From contig JAOZHX010000034.1 of the NCBI GenBank assembly GCA_026014665.1, positions 124,001-188,000 of the forward strand: a stretch of 64,000 nt of DNA, in the 5' to 3' direction. The translations under genes were made by a program, and so were the position numbers. Origin of the DNA: Candidatus Bathyarchaeota archaeon (GTDB taxonomy: Archaea > Thermoproteota > Bathyarchaeia > Bathyarchaeales > Bathycorpusculaceae). This document shows, piece after piece, positions 50,610-58,873 of this stretch. How positions within the stretch are numbered: the stretch's first letter is position 1; every line of letters begins with the position of its first letter. The notes under the pieces are model-generated. The model saw only the letters and a list, made by a program, of their open reading frames with translations, did not search any database and had not been told where the DNA came from.

Positions 50610-51104
50610 ATGATTCTGAGGTTAACCGACGCCAACTTCCAAGATATCTTTGCTGTCGTTAACGGAGCTGCGGTTGCCTACAAGGGCAAGATACCAGCAG
50701 ACAGATGGAAAGAACCCTACATGTCCAAAGAAGAACTCAGAGAAGAAATCGCAAGCGGTGTTCAATTCTATGGCTACACCGAAAACAACACGCTAGTCGC
50801 AGTCATGGGCATCCAACAAGTTAATGACGTCACACTTATACGGCATGCCTACACATTAACTATCCACCAACGCAAAGGCATAGGACAAAAACTCCTCAAC
50901 TACCTGCTTAGCCTAGCCAAAACGAAGCGCATCCTAGTCGGCACTTGGGAAACCGCGTCGTGGGCAATCAAGTTCTATCAAAAACACGGCTTTGAACCCC
51001 TTTCAAGAGAACAAACAAACATGTTGTTACGGAAATACTGGAATATACCTGAACGCCAAGTCGAAACCTCAATCGTATTAGAATATAGAGGTCGACCTTC
51101 ATGA
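50610..51104 (+). CDS. GNAT-family N-acetyltransferase
   Basis: This 164-residue protein has the acetyl-CoA binding motif A, HQRKGIGQKLL near residue 90, after strand LTIH, and motif B ASWAIKFYQKHGFEPL near 113. The substrate is not evident. It follows the PAC4-like gene by 20 bases and its stop overlaps the start of the Sua5 gene by 4 bases (ATGA), so it is co-transcribed with Sua5. Confidence 0.88.
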   Translation: MILRLTDANFQDIFAVVNGAAVAYKGKIPADRWKEPYMSKEELREEIASGVQFYGYTENNTLVAVMGIQQVNDVTLIRHAYTLTIHQRKGIGQKLLNYLLSLAKTKRILVGTWETASWAIKFYQKHGFEPLSREQTNMLLRKYWNIPERQVETSIVLEYRGRPS

Positions 51105-52165
51105 AAACGCTACTGCTCGATGTCAACCCAGAAAACCCAGACCCTGCAAAAATTCAAGCTGCTGCCAGAATCATCCAGGCAGGCGGATTAGTGGCGTTTC
51201 CAACAGAAACCGTTTATGGCTTGGGCGCAGACGCACTAAACGCTAAAGCTGTGCAAGCCTTGTTTGAAGCCAAGAAGCGCCCCTTAGATAATCCGCCAAT
51301 CGTTCATGTTGCCGACCCAAAAGATGTCTCCCCCCTCATCAAGGAAATGCCAAAAAAAGCCAAGGTGCTTATGGAACAGTTCTGGCCTGGGCCACTCACC
51401 CTAATCTTTAAGCGTTCCAACATAGTGCCAAGCGTAACAGTGGCAGGCTTAGATACAATCGCCATCCGTATGCCCAAACACAAAGTCGCCCTCGCCCTAA
51501 TCCGGCAAACCCAACGTCCCATCGCAGCCCCAAGCGCCAATCTTGCCGGCAAACCCAGCCCCACCACTGCACAGCACGTTTACGAAGACCTCGACGGCAG
51601 AATCGACGCCATCCTTGACGGCGGACCCACAACCATCGGCGTAGAATCTTCCGTAATCGATTTAAGTGTGGAGCCTCCGATGCTTCTGCGACCTGGTGGA
51701 ACACCATTCGAAGCGCTAAAAGAAGTGCTCTGCAATTTAAGACTGCATCCTTTCGTTCAGGCAGAGCAAGAGTTGCCGCTGGATAAAATTCGGTCGCCTG
51801 GTATGAAACACAAGCATTATGCGCCTAAAGCACAGGTTGTTTTAGTTGAGGGAAGTATGCCCGCTGTTATTGAAAAAATCAGATTCTTAGCCCAATCTCG
51901 TAGGCAGAAAGGCGAAAAAGTTGGCATTCTAGCTACCGACGAGACTCAACATGCATATAAAGCTCAAGCCGATGTTGTGCGTTCGCTGGGTAGTCGCTTT
52001 AACTTGGCAACGGTCGCTCAAAGCCTGTTTAGGCTATTGCGTGAGGTTGATGCACAAAACGTCGATGTCATTATCGCCGAAGGAGTTCCCTCAGAAGGCT
52101 TGGGATTAGCGGTGATGAATCGTTTGCGGAAGGCTTCAGGCTATCACATCGTAAAGGTGCAATAG
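51101..52165 (+). CDS. L-threonylcarbamoyladenylate synthase (Sua5)
   Basis: This 354-residue two-domain enzyme makes threonylcarbamoyl-AMP from threonine, bicarbonate and ATP for t6A modification of tRNA at position 37. The YrdC-like domain (about residues 10-205) shows FPTETVYGLGADA, AKKRPLDNPPIVHV, FWPGPLTLIF and APSANLAGKPSPTTAQHV. SPGMKHKHYAPKA marks the linker, and the C-terminal Sua5 domain follows (IIAEGVPSEGLGLAVMNRL). The full length matches archaeal Sua5 rather than short YrdC/TsaC. The transfer partner KEOPS is not encoded in the window. Confidence 0.95.
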   Translation: MKTLLLDVNPENPDPAKIQAAARIIQAGGLVAFPTETVYGLGADALNAKAVQALFEAKKRPLDNPPIVHVADPKDVSPLIKEMPKKAKVLMEQFWPGPLTLIFKRSNIVPSVTVAGLDTIAIRMPKHKVALALIRQTQRPIAAPSANLAGKPSPTTAQHVYEDLDGRIDAILDGGPTTIGVESSVIDLSVEPPMLLRPGGTPFEALKEVLCNLRLHPFVQAEQELPLDKIRSPGMKHKHYAPKAQVVLVEGSMPAVIEKIRFLAQSRRQKGEKVGILATDETQHAYKAQADVVRSLGSRFNLATVAQSLFRLLREVDAQNVDVIIAEGVPSEGLGLAVMNRLRKASGYHIVKVQ

Positions 52166-52170
52166 CGCTT

Positions 52171-53082
52171 CTATCGGTGTATGCTGGACAAGAGTTTATC
52201 CAATCCAATGGTGGCGACGCAAAGCACGCTATCTGCTCCACCGTAGTACACGAAGAGTTGGTCGTCTATGATGATGTTGCCTGTGCTGAAGACAACGTTT
52301 GGCACTTTGCCGAATCTTTCATAGTCTTCTTTGGGAGCTAAAATGTACTCTTTGCAACGGTAAAGCACATGCTCAGGGTGGTCGGCTTCGAGCAGAGCAA
52401 ACCCCAAAAAATACATGCGGTCCATATTCACACCATGGTAAATAGCCAACCAACCCTCATTAACTTTCAGCGGTGGCCCTGCAACACCGATTTTCCAGTT
52501 ATCCCACGTGTTTGGTCGTGGTCCCATAACAGACATAATGTCACACCACTTGATTAAATCATCCGAATAAGCGATGCAGATATCAGGCTCGATTCGATGC
52601 AGCATGGCATACCTGCCGCCTATTTTTTCAGGAAAAATCACTGCGTTCTTGTTTCTTACGCCTGGGAAGGGAAGGCGACGTATTTCCCAGTTCCATTGTC
52701 TCTTTACAAAGTCATCACTATCGATCGTTGTAAGTGATATTTGATAGACCTGCAGGTGGCTGTATTCACGGAGCGCTGTGTAGGTTAACACCAGTCGCCC
52801 ATCTATTCTGGTGAGTCGTGGGTCTTCCACGCCGTCTTTTTCAGTTTCAGAGGTTGGAGTAAACACTGGTTCTGGAAAACGCTCATCTATTGTAAAGCCA
52901 TCTTTGCTTGTTGCATAGCCGAGTCTGGATATGTTGTCATTGCCGATTGCCCGATAGAGTAAGTGCACCTTGCCATCGAGGTAAACTGCTGCAGCATTAA
53001 ACACTTCCCTTGACTCCCAAGCATGCTCTTCAAGAGGTGTTAGAATCGGGTTTCCAGAGAAGCGTTCCATGAAAGATACCAC
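52171..53082 (-). CDS. GH130-family glycoside phosphorylase-like protein
   Basis: This 303-residue five-bladed propeller protein of GH130 type has FSGNPIL at the start, VFNAAAV, YRAIGNDNISRLGYA, and GVEDPRL near residue 87, which carries the family's catalytic Asp. FPGVRNKNAVIFPEK and a late YHGVN and YYGGAD follow. Members phosphorolyse beta-mannosides such as mannobiose or mannosylglucose, or act as hydrolases; specificity is not readable. The start is GTG 53082, whose first base is shared with the stop of the CBS gene (TAGTG), or ATG 53070. It is paralogous to 55853-56812, with about half the residues alike by eye. Confidence 0.9.
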   Translation of the reverse strand: MVSFMERFSGNPILTPLEEHAWESREVFNAAAVYLDGKVHLLYRAIGNDNISRLGYATSKDGFTIDERFPEPVFTPTSETEKDGVEDPRLTRIDGRLVLTYTALREYSHLQVYQISLTTIDSDDFVKRQWNWEIRRLPFPGVRNKNAVIFPEKIGGRYAMLHRIEPDICIAYSDDLIKWCDIMSVMGPRPNTWDNWKIGVAGPPLKVNEGWLAIYHGVNMDRMYFLGFALLEADHPEHVLYRCKEYILAPKEDYERFGKVPNVVFSTGNIIIDDQLFVYYGGADSVLCVATIGLDKLLSSIHR

Positions 53083-53495
53083 TATGTCGAGGCTGGTATT
53101 GGCGTCTGTATTCCCATTATTTCATCAAAGAATGCCCTCAGCGAGAAAAGCCCAATTAGTTTCCCAGTGTCATCAGTTACCGGTAAATGGCGAATGTTAT
53201 GCGAGAGCATCAGGTTTTTGGCTTCTTCAAACGACGTTTCCCGCGGAACCGAGACTACATGTCTACTCATGACGGCGCTCAAATGCTGGTCTAGAGAAAA
53301 CTTGTGCGCGATAATACGTATGGCATCGCGCTCCGTGAATATGCCTCTGCATTTTTCTTCATCATCAATCACCACGATTGATCCGATGTGTCGGTCGTTG
53401 AGCAGTTGAATGGCTTCCTGGATGGTCATGTCCTCTTTTGCGGTTATGACTTTCTTACACATTAAATCTTTTACTTTAAGCATAGGTTCACACAT
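53082..53495 (-). CDS. CBS-domain pair protein
   Basis: This 137-residue protein has two CBS motifs. The first is at about residues 8-65 (VKDLMCKKVITAKEDMTIQE, then GIFTERD), the second at about 75-130 (VMSRHVVSVPRETSFEEA, HNIRHLPVTDD). CBS pairs bind adenosyl ligands such as AMP, ATP or SAM and act as energy sensors. Its position inside the GT4/alpha-alpha-barrel/GH130 operon suggests it reports energy state to sugar metabolism, which is inference. It starts 3 bases after the preceding gene; ATG 53483 is an alternative. Confidence 0.92.
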   Translation of the reverse strand: MCEPMLKVKDLMCKKVITAKEDMTIQEAIQLLNDRHIGSIVVIDDEEKCRGIFTERDAIRIIAHKFSLDQHLSAVMSRHVVSVPRETSFEEAKNLMLSHNIRHLPVTDDTGKLIGLFSLRAFFDEIMGIQTPIPAST

Positions 53496-53498
53496 CTC

Positions 53499-54584
53499 TC
53501 ATTTCACCAAAGATTCTACTAGGATAGATTCCTCCTTTTTGGTCTGAATCATTTGCTTGAGTTCCTCAAGCTTTAATCGAGCAAGCAGATAAGAAATCGA
53601 GGATTCCCCTCCTTGATTCATATTTACGTTTACCACGTTCAATCCATCGTAACATCCGCCCGTTTGAGGATCATAAACCATAACTTTGTTACTGTTTTTT
53701 CCCAAAAACCACTCAAACCCCGAAGCAGCAACTTTTATGTAAACCTCATTTTTTGTAGCGTAAAAGGCATCCACTGCTGCATCAGTCATGGCTGCTGCTT
53801 CGAGCGGTTGTTGATCATAGAAAGCGCGGTTCTCCCCCCGTTTGTACCAACCGTCATTTCCTATGGGTAAAAACACGCCTTCCAGCATTTGGGTTTGAAG
53901 CAGAAAATCCATTGTTTCCTCTGCCACCATCAAGTAGTTTGGCTTGCCAACTACATCGTATGCTTCGAAGAGCGCCTGGGGTAACCGAGCGTTGTCATAG
54001 GTTAGGTAAGTTTCAAACCATCGCCAATCATCCTTTGCTGTGTCCAGATAACGCTGAACCAAAGAATCTGCTAACTTCCCTATGCTGACTCTTATGTCGT
54101 TATCTGGGTACGCGCGGTTGTATTGCGCTAACCCAAGAATTGTAAAAGAATAGAACCTTAGAGATGTGGATTTAAAAACCCAAGGTAAAGCTTTATCAAA
54201 CATTTCTTTTGCCGCTCTCTTCATGTAGACAGGCAAAGTCGAGTTAAGAGTGCATCCGCAACTCCACATTGCACGGCCCATGCTGTCTTCCGAACCATCA
54301 ACATCTAAAAAGGTGCGTTCATAGGCTAAGTAATTGTGAAAACTGCCTTCAGGCTTTTGCATGTGATTAAGGAAAGCCAAATAGATTTTTGCCAATCTCT
54401 CTACTCGTTTCTCCTTCTTTAGCTTGGTATACCTTGTACACACAATCAGTGCACGGGCGTTATCGTCAGTAGTATAGCCCTCACTTCGTTTGGGAATACA
54501 GTATTTGGCGTGTTGAAAAACACCTGTGTCATCAGTTAACGCTTCAAGGTAATCTATCTTGATAGGCGGAAGCCGGATGGCCAT
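53499..54584 (-). CDS. alpha/alpha-barrel glycosidase-like protein of the GT4-GH130 cluster
   Basis: This is a 361-residue helical protein. TTDDNARALIV near residue 38, MGRAMWSCGCTL near 102, WRWFETYLTYDNARLPQALF near 190 and EAAAMTDAAVDAF near 268 are regularly spaced, as in six-hairpin barrel enzymes. I recall similar domains next to or fused with GT4 glycosyltransferases and GH130 enzymes. The reaction is not established here. Its start overlaps the GT4 gene by 31 bases, so the two are translated together. Confidence 0.82.
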   Translation of the reverse strand: MAIRLPPIKIDYLEALTDDTGVFQHAKYCIPKRSEGYTTDDNARALIVCTRYTKLKKEKRVERLAKIYLAFLNHMQKPEGSFHNYLAYERTFLDVDGSEDSMGRAMWSCGCTLNSTLPVYMKRAAKEMFDKALPWVFKSTSLRFYSFTILGLAQYNRAYPDNDIRVSIGKLADSLVQRYLDTAKDDWRWFETYLTYDNARLPQALFEAYDVVGKPNYLMVAEETMDFLLQTQMLEGVFLPIGNDGWYKRGENRAFYDQQPLEAAAMTDAAVDAFYATKNEVYIKVAASGFEWFLGKNSNKVMVYDPQTGGCYDGLNVVNVNMNQGGESSISYLLARLKLEELKQMIQTKKEESILVESLVK

Positions 54585-55774
54585 CCCTCCATAGACTGCC
54601 TATTTAGCTCCTCAAAGAGCGCGAGGTATTTTTTAGCAACCAACGGCCAAGTAAACCTTCGACTATACCGATATGCTTTCTGCTCCAGAGACTTCCGAAG
54701 CGTTTTGTTCTCGATTATCTCGGAAACTCTTTCAGCGATGGACGCTGAATCATTAAATTCACAAAAAACACCGCGACCTTCACCCAAAGCTTCTTTAGCG
54801 TGCAGATAAGGCGTCGAAACCACGGCTTTTCCGGCAGCTAGAGCATAAGATAATGTGCCGCTACTTACTTGATTAGGCGAAAGGTATGGTGTTATATATA
54901 CGTCGGTCGCCTGAAGATAATTGTAGAGTTCGGGCTTGGAGAGAAAACGGTTAAGAAACTTTACATGCCCCCGAAGTCCAAGATTTTTTGCCATCTTGAG
55001 CAACATGTTCCGGTAAGCTTCGCCTTCATTTTGCTTAACTTGCGGATGCGTTACACCTAACACATAGTAGACTAATTTGGGCTCTCTCTTTATTATCTTT
55101 GGAAGTGCCTCTATGACGTATTCTATTCCTTTTCCCTTACTGAGCAATCCGAAAGTCGAGAGAACCGTGCGGTTCTTTAAACCTAAGACAGGTTTCACTT
55201 TGGCGCTTGGAACCAAGGGTAAATCAGGGCATCCATGCGGAATCAGCTTTACCTTTTTTGCGGGAACTCCATAATGCCTCACGAGCGCCCTAGTGGTTTC
55301 ATTTAACACGACCAGCGCCTGGCTTCTTTCGACCACTTGGCTAAAAACTTCTTTAGCCTTGTTTTCAAAACTTGGGAGAACCGTATGAAGGGTTGTTGCC
55401 ACTGGCCGTTTAAGTTTGTTCAGAAAAGCGCAAATATACTCTCCACATTCGCCTCCAAAAATACCGAATTCGTGCTGTACGTTAACCACGTTTACGGATG
55501 AGTGATTTAGAAAATCAGCCATCAACTCATAGTCTTCGATGAAATCACGGCCTATTCTATGCTGTGATCCTCCACTAGGAAATTTGAAAAGTCTACGGCC
55601 GTCTATTGAAATTATTTTTTGATCTCTTAGCTTTTGCAATTGACTAAGCGATTTTACTAAATCAGCGGTGAAGGTCGCGATGCCGCATTTCCTTGGCGGA
55701 AAGGTGCTCACATAAGCAACTTCTTTTACAGTAGTCAATGAAGAGGTGCCTAGAACATACTTGGCCAACAACAA
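54554..55774 (-). CDS. GT4-family glycosyltransferase
   Basis: This 406-residue GT-B fold enzyme has, in the N-terminal domain, STFPPRKCGIATFTADL and VNVQHEFGIFGGECG. The C-terminal nucleotide-sugar domain has FGLLSKGKGIEYVIEALP, ATDVYITPYL and the family Glu region (VSSGTLSYALAAGKAVVSTPY). A retaining transferase using an NDP- or GDP-sugar, acting in the cytoplasm. The donor is not readable, but the GH130 neighbours point to a mannose polymer. The frame opens at 55774 and the gene is divergent from the GH130 gene at 55853. Confidence 0.92.
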   Translation of the reverse strand: MLLAKYVLGTSSLTTVKEVAYVSTFPPRKCGIATFTADLVKSLSQLQKLRDQKIISIDGRRLFKFPSGGSQHRIGRDFIEDYELMADFLNHSSVNVVNVQHEFGIFGGECGEYICAFLNKLKRPVATTLHTVLPSFENKAKEVFSQVVERSQALVVLNETTRALVRHYGVPAKKVKLIPHGCPDLPLVPSAKVKPVLGLKNRTVLSTFGLLSKGKGIEYVIEALPKIIKREPKLVYYVLGVTHPQVKQNEGEAYRNMLLKMAKNLGLRGHVKFLNRFLSKPELYNYLQATDVYITPYLSPNQVSSGTLSYALAAGKAVVSTPYLHAKEALGEGRGVFCEFNDSASIAERVSEIIENKTLRKSLEQKAYRYSRRFTWPLVAKKYLALFEELNRQSMEGWPSGFRLSR

Positions 55775-55798
55775 ATCACGGAATATACTGAGGTTTGG

Positions 55799-55834
55799 GA
55801 CTGTAAAAGCACATGTGATTGTACTTCTACAGTC
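55799..55834. promoter_or_regulatory. nested palindromes between divergent GT4 and GH130 genes
   Basis: GACTGTA (55799-55805) and TACAGTC (55828-55834) form perfect 7-base arms. A separate 8-base palindrome CACATGTG (55810-55817) lies between them. The gap between the two start codons is only 78 bases, so a regulator bound here could control both transcripts. Confidence 0.45.
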
Positions 55835-55852
55835 ACAAGGTTAAATTTTGGC

Positions 55853-56812
55853 ATGCTTGTGCATCAAACTTATATGTTGCTTATGCAACAGTTATTTTTT
55901 AGAGGGGAGAGGGGTCTTACGAAACGATTTCCACACAATCCCATACTGCAACCTATAAAAGAGAATGCTTGGGAAAACCGAGCAGTATTCAATGCAGCAG
56001 CAGTTTACAGCGATGGATTGGTACATATAGTCTACCGTGCCTTAGGCTCAGATAATATCTCACGGCTCGGCTTAGCAACCTCAGTCGATGGCTTTACCAT
56101 TAAAGAACGTTTCAGCACTCCAGTTTTCAACCCAATAAACCACGCAGAAAGAGACGGCTGTGAAGACCCACGGCTCACAGTAATCGGCGATCAATGTCTC
56201 ATGGCGTACACAGCCTTCCGAAATCATGATTTTCCAATAATCTTCCAAATATCCCTAACAACCATAAACATGAAGGATTTTGTGAATAGAAACTGGAACT
56301 GGAGTGAAAGAATTCTTCCGTTTCCTGGTGTGCGCAACAAGGACGCTGTCATTTTTCCACGTAAGGTTGATGGCCAATACGTTATGTTCCACCGTATTGA
56401 ACCAAGCATATGCGTTGCTTATTCTGAAGACCTCAAAAAATGGCACGGCTTTAAATCCATAATGGAGCCGCGAGATAAGATGTGGGATAGCGTCAAAATC
56501 GGTGCAGCTGGAACACCCATTGAACTCAACGAGGGCTTCCTATTCATATACCATGGCGTGGACGAAAGGAAACATTATTCGCTTGGTGCCGCGCTCTTAG
56601 ATAAAAACAACCCAGAAAAGATACTTTACCGTTCCGAGAAACCAATTCTTTCGCCATGCGAAAGCTATGAATGCATCGGCGACGTACCCAACGTAGTTTT
56701 CAGCTGCGGCAACGTGCAACTTGATGACCAAATCATCGTGTACTATGGTGGAGCAGATAGTGTGCTGTGTGGAGCAAGCTATGAACTCAACGAATTGCTT
56801 CCTAGAAAATAA
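55853..56812 (+). CDS. GH130-family glycoside phosphorylase-like protein
   Basis: This is a 319-residue GH130 protein: FPHNPILQ, VFNAAAV, YRALGSDNISRLGLA, GCEDPRL with the catalytic Asp, FPGVRNKDAVIFPRK, YHGVDE and YYGGAD. The first 23 residues are extra compared with the paralogue at 52171-53082. GAGGGGAGAGGGG at about 55902-55914 looks like a ribosome binding site, but no ATG, GTG or TTG follows it in frame, so ATG 55853, 55874 or 55883 must serve. It is divergent from the GT4 operon and probably acts on the same glycan. Confidence 0.88.
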   Translation: MLVHQTYMLLMQQLFFRGERGLTKRFPHNPILQPIKENAWENRAVFNAAAVYSDGLVHIVYRALGSDNISRLGLATSVDGFTIKERFSTPVFNPINHAERDGCEDPRLTVIGDQCLMAYTAFRNHDFPIIFQISLTTINMKDFVNRNWNWSERILPFPGVRNKDAVIFPRKVDGQYVMFHRIEPSICVAYSEDLKKWHGFKSIMEPRDKMWDSVKIGAAGTPIELNEGFLFIYHGVDERKHYSLGAALLDKNNPEKILYRSEKPILSPCESYECIGDVPNVVFSCGNVQLDDQIIVYYGGADSVLCGASYELNELLPRK

Positions 56813-56997
56813 TCAGAAACGATAAAGACCCAATCGATACTTTGCTTAGCCAATGCTCCCGCTTAATGGGTCATTTCAGTCTTATCGTCTTCATAGTGTT
56901 GGCGTAGAATTACAATCACATATTCTTAAATTACGGTCAAGCTAGCTCTTATGATGAACGCCTAATCAATCAAACTAAAAAATATCCTGACCACAAT

Positions 56998-57026
56998 GGA
57001 GTGCAACCGTTGCATCTCCTTTTTTT
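56998..57026 (+). terminator. hairpin plus T7 terminator
   Basis: GGAG-TGCAA, a CCG loop and TTGCA-(T)-CTCC form a 9-bp stem with one bulge, followed by seven T bases. It lies 186 bases after the GH130 stop and just before the DUF326 gene. It is the only classical hairpin/T-run terminator I noticed. The rest of the 56813-57066 gap is empty. Confidence 0.55.
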
Positions 57027-57066
57027 CTGATTTTTGTGGTCGGTTGGCAGTTGATTTACGGCGAAG

Positions 57067-57639
57067 GTGAATGATGTGCAAGATGCTTGTGAACGATTCG
57101 TCGACGAAGGACACCTATCCAACTGCTTAGGTGAGGCTAAATCAAGAGATATGCCTAGCCTAAACGAGAAGGATTACTCAGATGAAATCGAAGATAAAGC
57201 GCAAACCGAAGAAGAAGAGGGATGGCATAACCGCACTCAATCGCCGATTGCTGGAAGAATATCGGGAACCATGGAAGAACTCGAACGCATCCAAAGCAGC
57301 TCGGGGCAAGCTACAAGCGATGAAGTGAGTGAATGCATCAAGGATTCTTTTGATTGCTACAAAACCTGTACAGAAACAACGATAAGATGCCTCAACCTGG
57401 GCGGCAAACACGCCAAAATAGAAAATTTGAACCTTCTAATGGATTGTGCAAAAATGTGTAGCGCAAACGCCGATTTTATGCTCAGGAACTCTACTTATTA
57501 CCCTCAAGTATGTGGCATAACCGCAGACATATGCGATGAATGCGCTGATATCTGCGAACGCTTTGATGATGACTTTATGAAAGAATGCGCGAGCGCATGC
57601 AGACGTTGCGCTGAATCATGCCGTGAAATGGCAAGGTAA
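57067..57639 (+). CDS. DUF326 four-helix-bundle Cys-rich protein
   Basis: This is a 190-residue protein whose last 105 residues form the DUF326 domain. Cysteines spaced along four helices (CIKDSFDCYKTC, MDCAKMCSANADFML, CDECADICERF, CASACRRCAESC) line the inside of the bundle and bind copper in related Csp proteins. The first 85 residues are acidic, probably disordered, and not part of the usual family. The start GTG 57067 is uncertain; ATG in MPSLNEKDY (residue 29) is possible. It lies 43 bases ahead of the hemerythrin gene start, so co-transcription is likely. Confidence 0.85.
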   Translation: MNDVQDACERFVDEGHLSNCLGEAKSRDMPSLNEKDYSDEIEDKAQTEEEEGWHNRTQSPIAGRISGTMEELERIQSSSGQATSDEVSECIKDSFDCYKTCTETTIRCLNLGGKHAKIENLNLLMDCAKMCSANADFMLRNSTYYPQVCGITADICDECADICERFDDDFMKECASACRRCAESCREMAR

Positions 57640-57682
57640 TTGACTGCATCTTTGACTTTGAATGGGAGGTGAGACCTGCTTT

Positions 57683-58222
57683 ATGGAGAATGTAATGGAC
57701 GAGGAAATGAAAAAAGAGGAAGAAAGCATTAGAAAGAACGCCACCATCTATGACCTCTTAAAACTTGAACACAAAGACGTTAAGAAACTATTCAAGCAAA
57801 TTTTAGACTCGGAAAGCTTCCAATCTAACATATACAACCAAGCCAGCAAATCACTAGCGATCCATTTGGACGCTGAAGAGAAAGTCTTCTACACACAGCT
57901 AATTAACAATCGAGAGAGCCGATCAGAAACTATTGAAGGATTCGAAGAGCATGATGTAGCCAGAAAAATAATGAAAGACATCGATGATTCAACGGATAAT
58001 GATGTGAAATTTGCCAAATTCAAGGTGCTCACCGAGGTTGTGAGCCAACATGTCGATGATGAAGAAGGCGATATTTATAGGAAAGCCAAAAAAGTTCTCT
58101 CAAAGGAGCAAGAGCAAGAAATAGCTAAGCAATTCATGAACGAGAAAATGTCTATGATGAATCTGCCCAGCAGCCCAAGTGCAACGAACCCACAGCCTTC
58201 GCCAACCCCTACCCCCATGTAA
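57683..58222 (+). CDS. hemerythrin HHE-domain protein
   Basis: This protein is 179 residues from ATG 57683, ten bases after GGGAGGTGAG. The frame also holds ATG 57662, but that would precede the ribosome binding site. A hemerythrin-like four-helix bundle is seen with iron-ligand candidates in LKLEHKDVKKLF, LAIHLDAEEKVFY, GFEEHDVARKI and SQHVDDEEGDIY. The tail is Pro/Ser/Thr-rich. HHE proteins sense or store oxygen, NO or iron. It sits between the DUF326 gene and a 52-aa stress-type protein. Confidence 0.9.
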   Translation: MENVMDEEMKKEEESIRKNATIYDLLKLEHKDVKKLFKQILDSESFQSNIYNQASKSLAIHLDAEEKVFYTQLINNRESRSETIEGFEEHDVARKIMKDIDDSTDNDVKFAKFKVLTEVVSQHVDDEEGDIYRKAKKVLSKEQEQEIAKQFMNEKMSMMNLPSSPSATNPQPSPTPTPM

Positions 58223-58235
58223 AGTAGCTGATATC

Positions 58236-58249
58236 CCAGCCCTTTTTTT
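58236..58249 (+). terminator. C/T-run terminator after hemerythrin gene
   Basis: CCCTTTTTTT lies 17 bases after the stop codon (C3 then T7), the same signal type as after the beta-propeller genes. Confidence 0.5.
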
Positions 58250-58290
58250 CCAGAAATCTATCTAAACTCTGCTTTTAAGGTGGTGAACAT

Positions 58291-58449
58291 ATGCCTCCAA
58301 GAAGCATAGAAAGTAATAAGCGTAAGCGGCAATACGAGCATATCAAGGAATCAGAACTTAAACGTGGCATGACCGAAGAGGATGCTGAACGCATCGCCGC
58401 AGCAACGGTCAATAAACTGCGACGAGAGAAAGGGGAACCCAGAAAATAA
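58291..58449 (+). CDS. 52-aa basic protein resembling plasmid-stabilisation-annotated small proteins
   Basis: ATG 58291 follows AAGGTGGTGAACAT, an excellent ribosome binding site. The 52-residue product (begins MPPRSIESNKRKRQYEHIKE, then RGMTEEDAERIAAATVNKLR) matches the pattern of small bacterial and archaeal proteins with a QYEHIKES-type segment, ERGxxEexAexiAaxTVNKxR and a charged tail. Those are often labelled plasmid stabilisation proteins without known function. It is probably helical and nucleic-acid binding or stress related, which is inference. It follows the hemerythrin gene after a terminator. Confidence 0.8.
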   Translation: MPPRSIESNKRKRQYEHIKESELKRGMTEEDAERIAAATVNKLRREKGEPRK

Positions 58450-58810
58450 ACGTTGTAAAGTGAATTATAAGAAATTTACTTCTCATTTTTTCACGTCTCA
58501 AACTTTTTGTGTTTATCATCAAGACCAAGAGGGAGCGGGAATTTTTTTTAAAAAAACAGGAGAAAAGCCCTGATCAAGAAATTGATCTCTTCGGAACGCT
58601 CGTTTTTAAGCGCAGCCTTGATGTCTTTTCAGCATACACTTTTAGGTATCATGTATTTTTTAGGTCCCTTTAATGGATTATTGCATCATAAGGTTGTAGT
58701 GGGTGAGGAGCATGCTAGAGGAACCTTAAACTTATCGCATCTGAGAAGGAAAAAATTGTTGCTAAGAAAACAACTGACCGAACAATAAAGGGATAAAGCT
58801 GTTTGGGGCA
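58450..58810. other. intergenic stretch before the thermosome gene
   Basis: No convincing gene. T8 followed by A7 (58542-58556) can stop transcription on either strand. GATCAA-GAAA-TTGATC (58572-58587) is a 6-bp stem with a GNRA-type tetraloop. TTTTCAGCATAC near 58627-58636 and the following TTTTAGGTAT resemble the leader hairpin at 17547-17565. A 68-codon plus-strand ORF (58582-58788) has no usual start signals. Confidence 0.4.
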
Positions 58811-58822
58811 CAAAACTTATAT
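58811..58822 (+). promoter_or_regulatory. probable TATA box of the thermosome gene
   Basis: CAAAA followed by CTTATATTT resembles a BRE plus TATA box. Transcription would start near 58844, giving a 30-base leader that ends GGTGAAAGCAA before the ATG. A second AT box (about 58848-58858) would give a leaderless mRNA. Confidence 0.4.
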
Positions 58823-58873
58823 TTCCACTTGTTATTTCTCCGTTTTTGATTATATAATATTTGGTGAAAGCAA

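Noticed and set aside
56951-56990. C/D-box small RNA: ATGATGA (box C) and CTGA (box D) 30 bases apart.
   Set aside because: There is no internal D'/C' pair, no terminal stem, and the spacing is too short for a normal archaeal C/D RNA.
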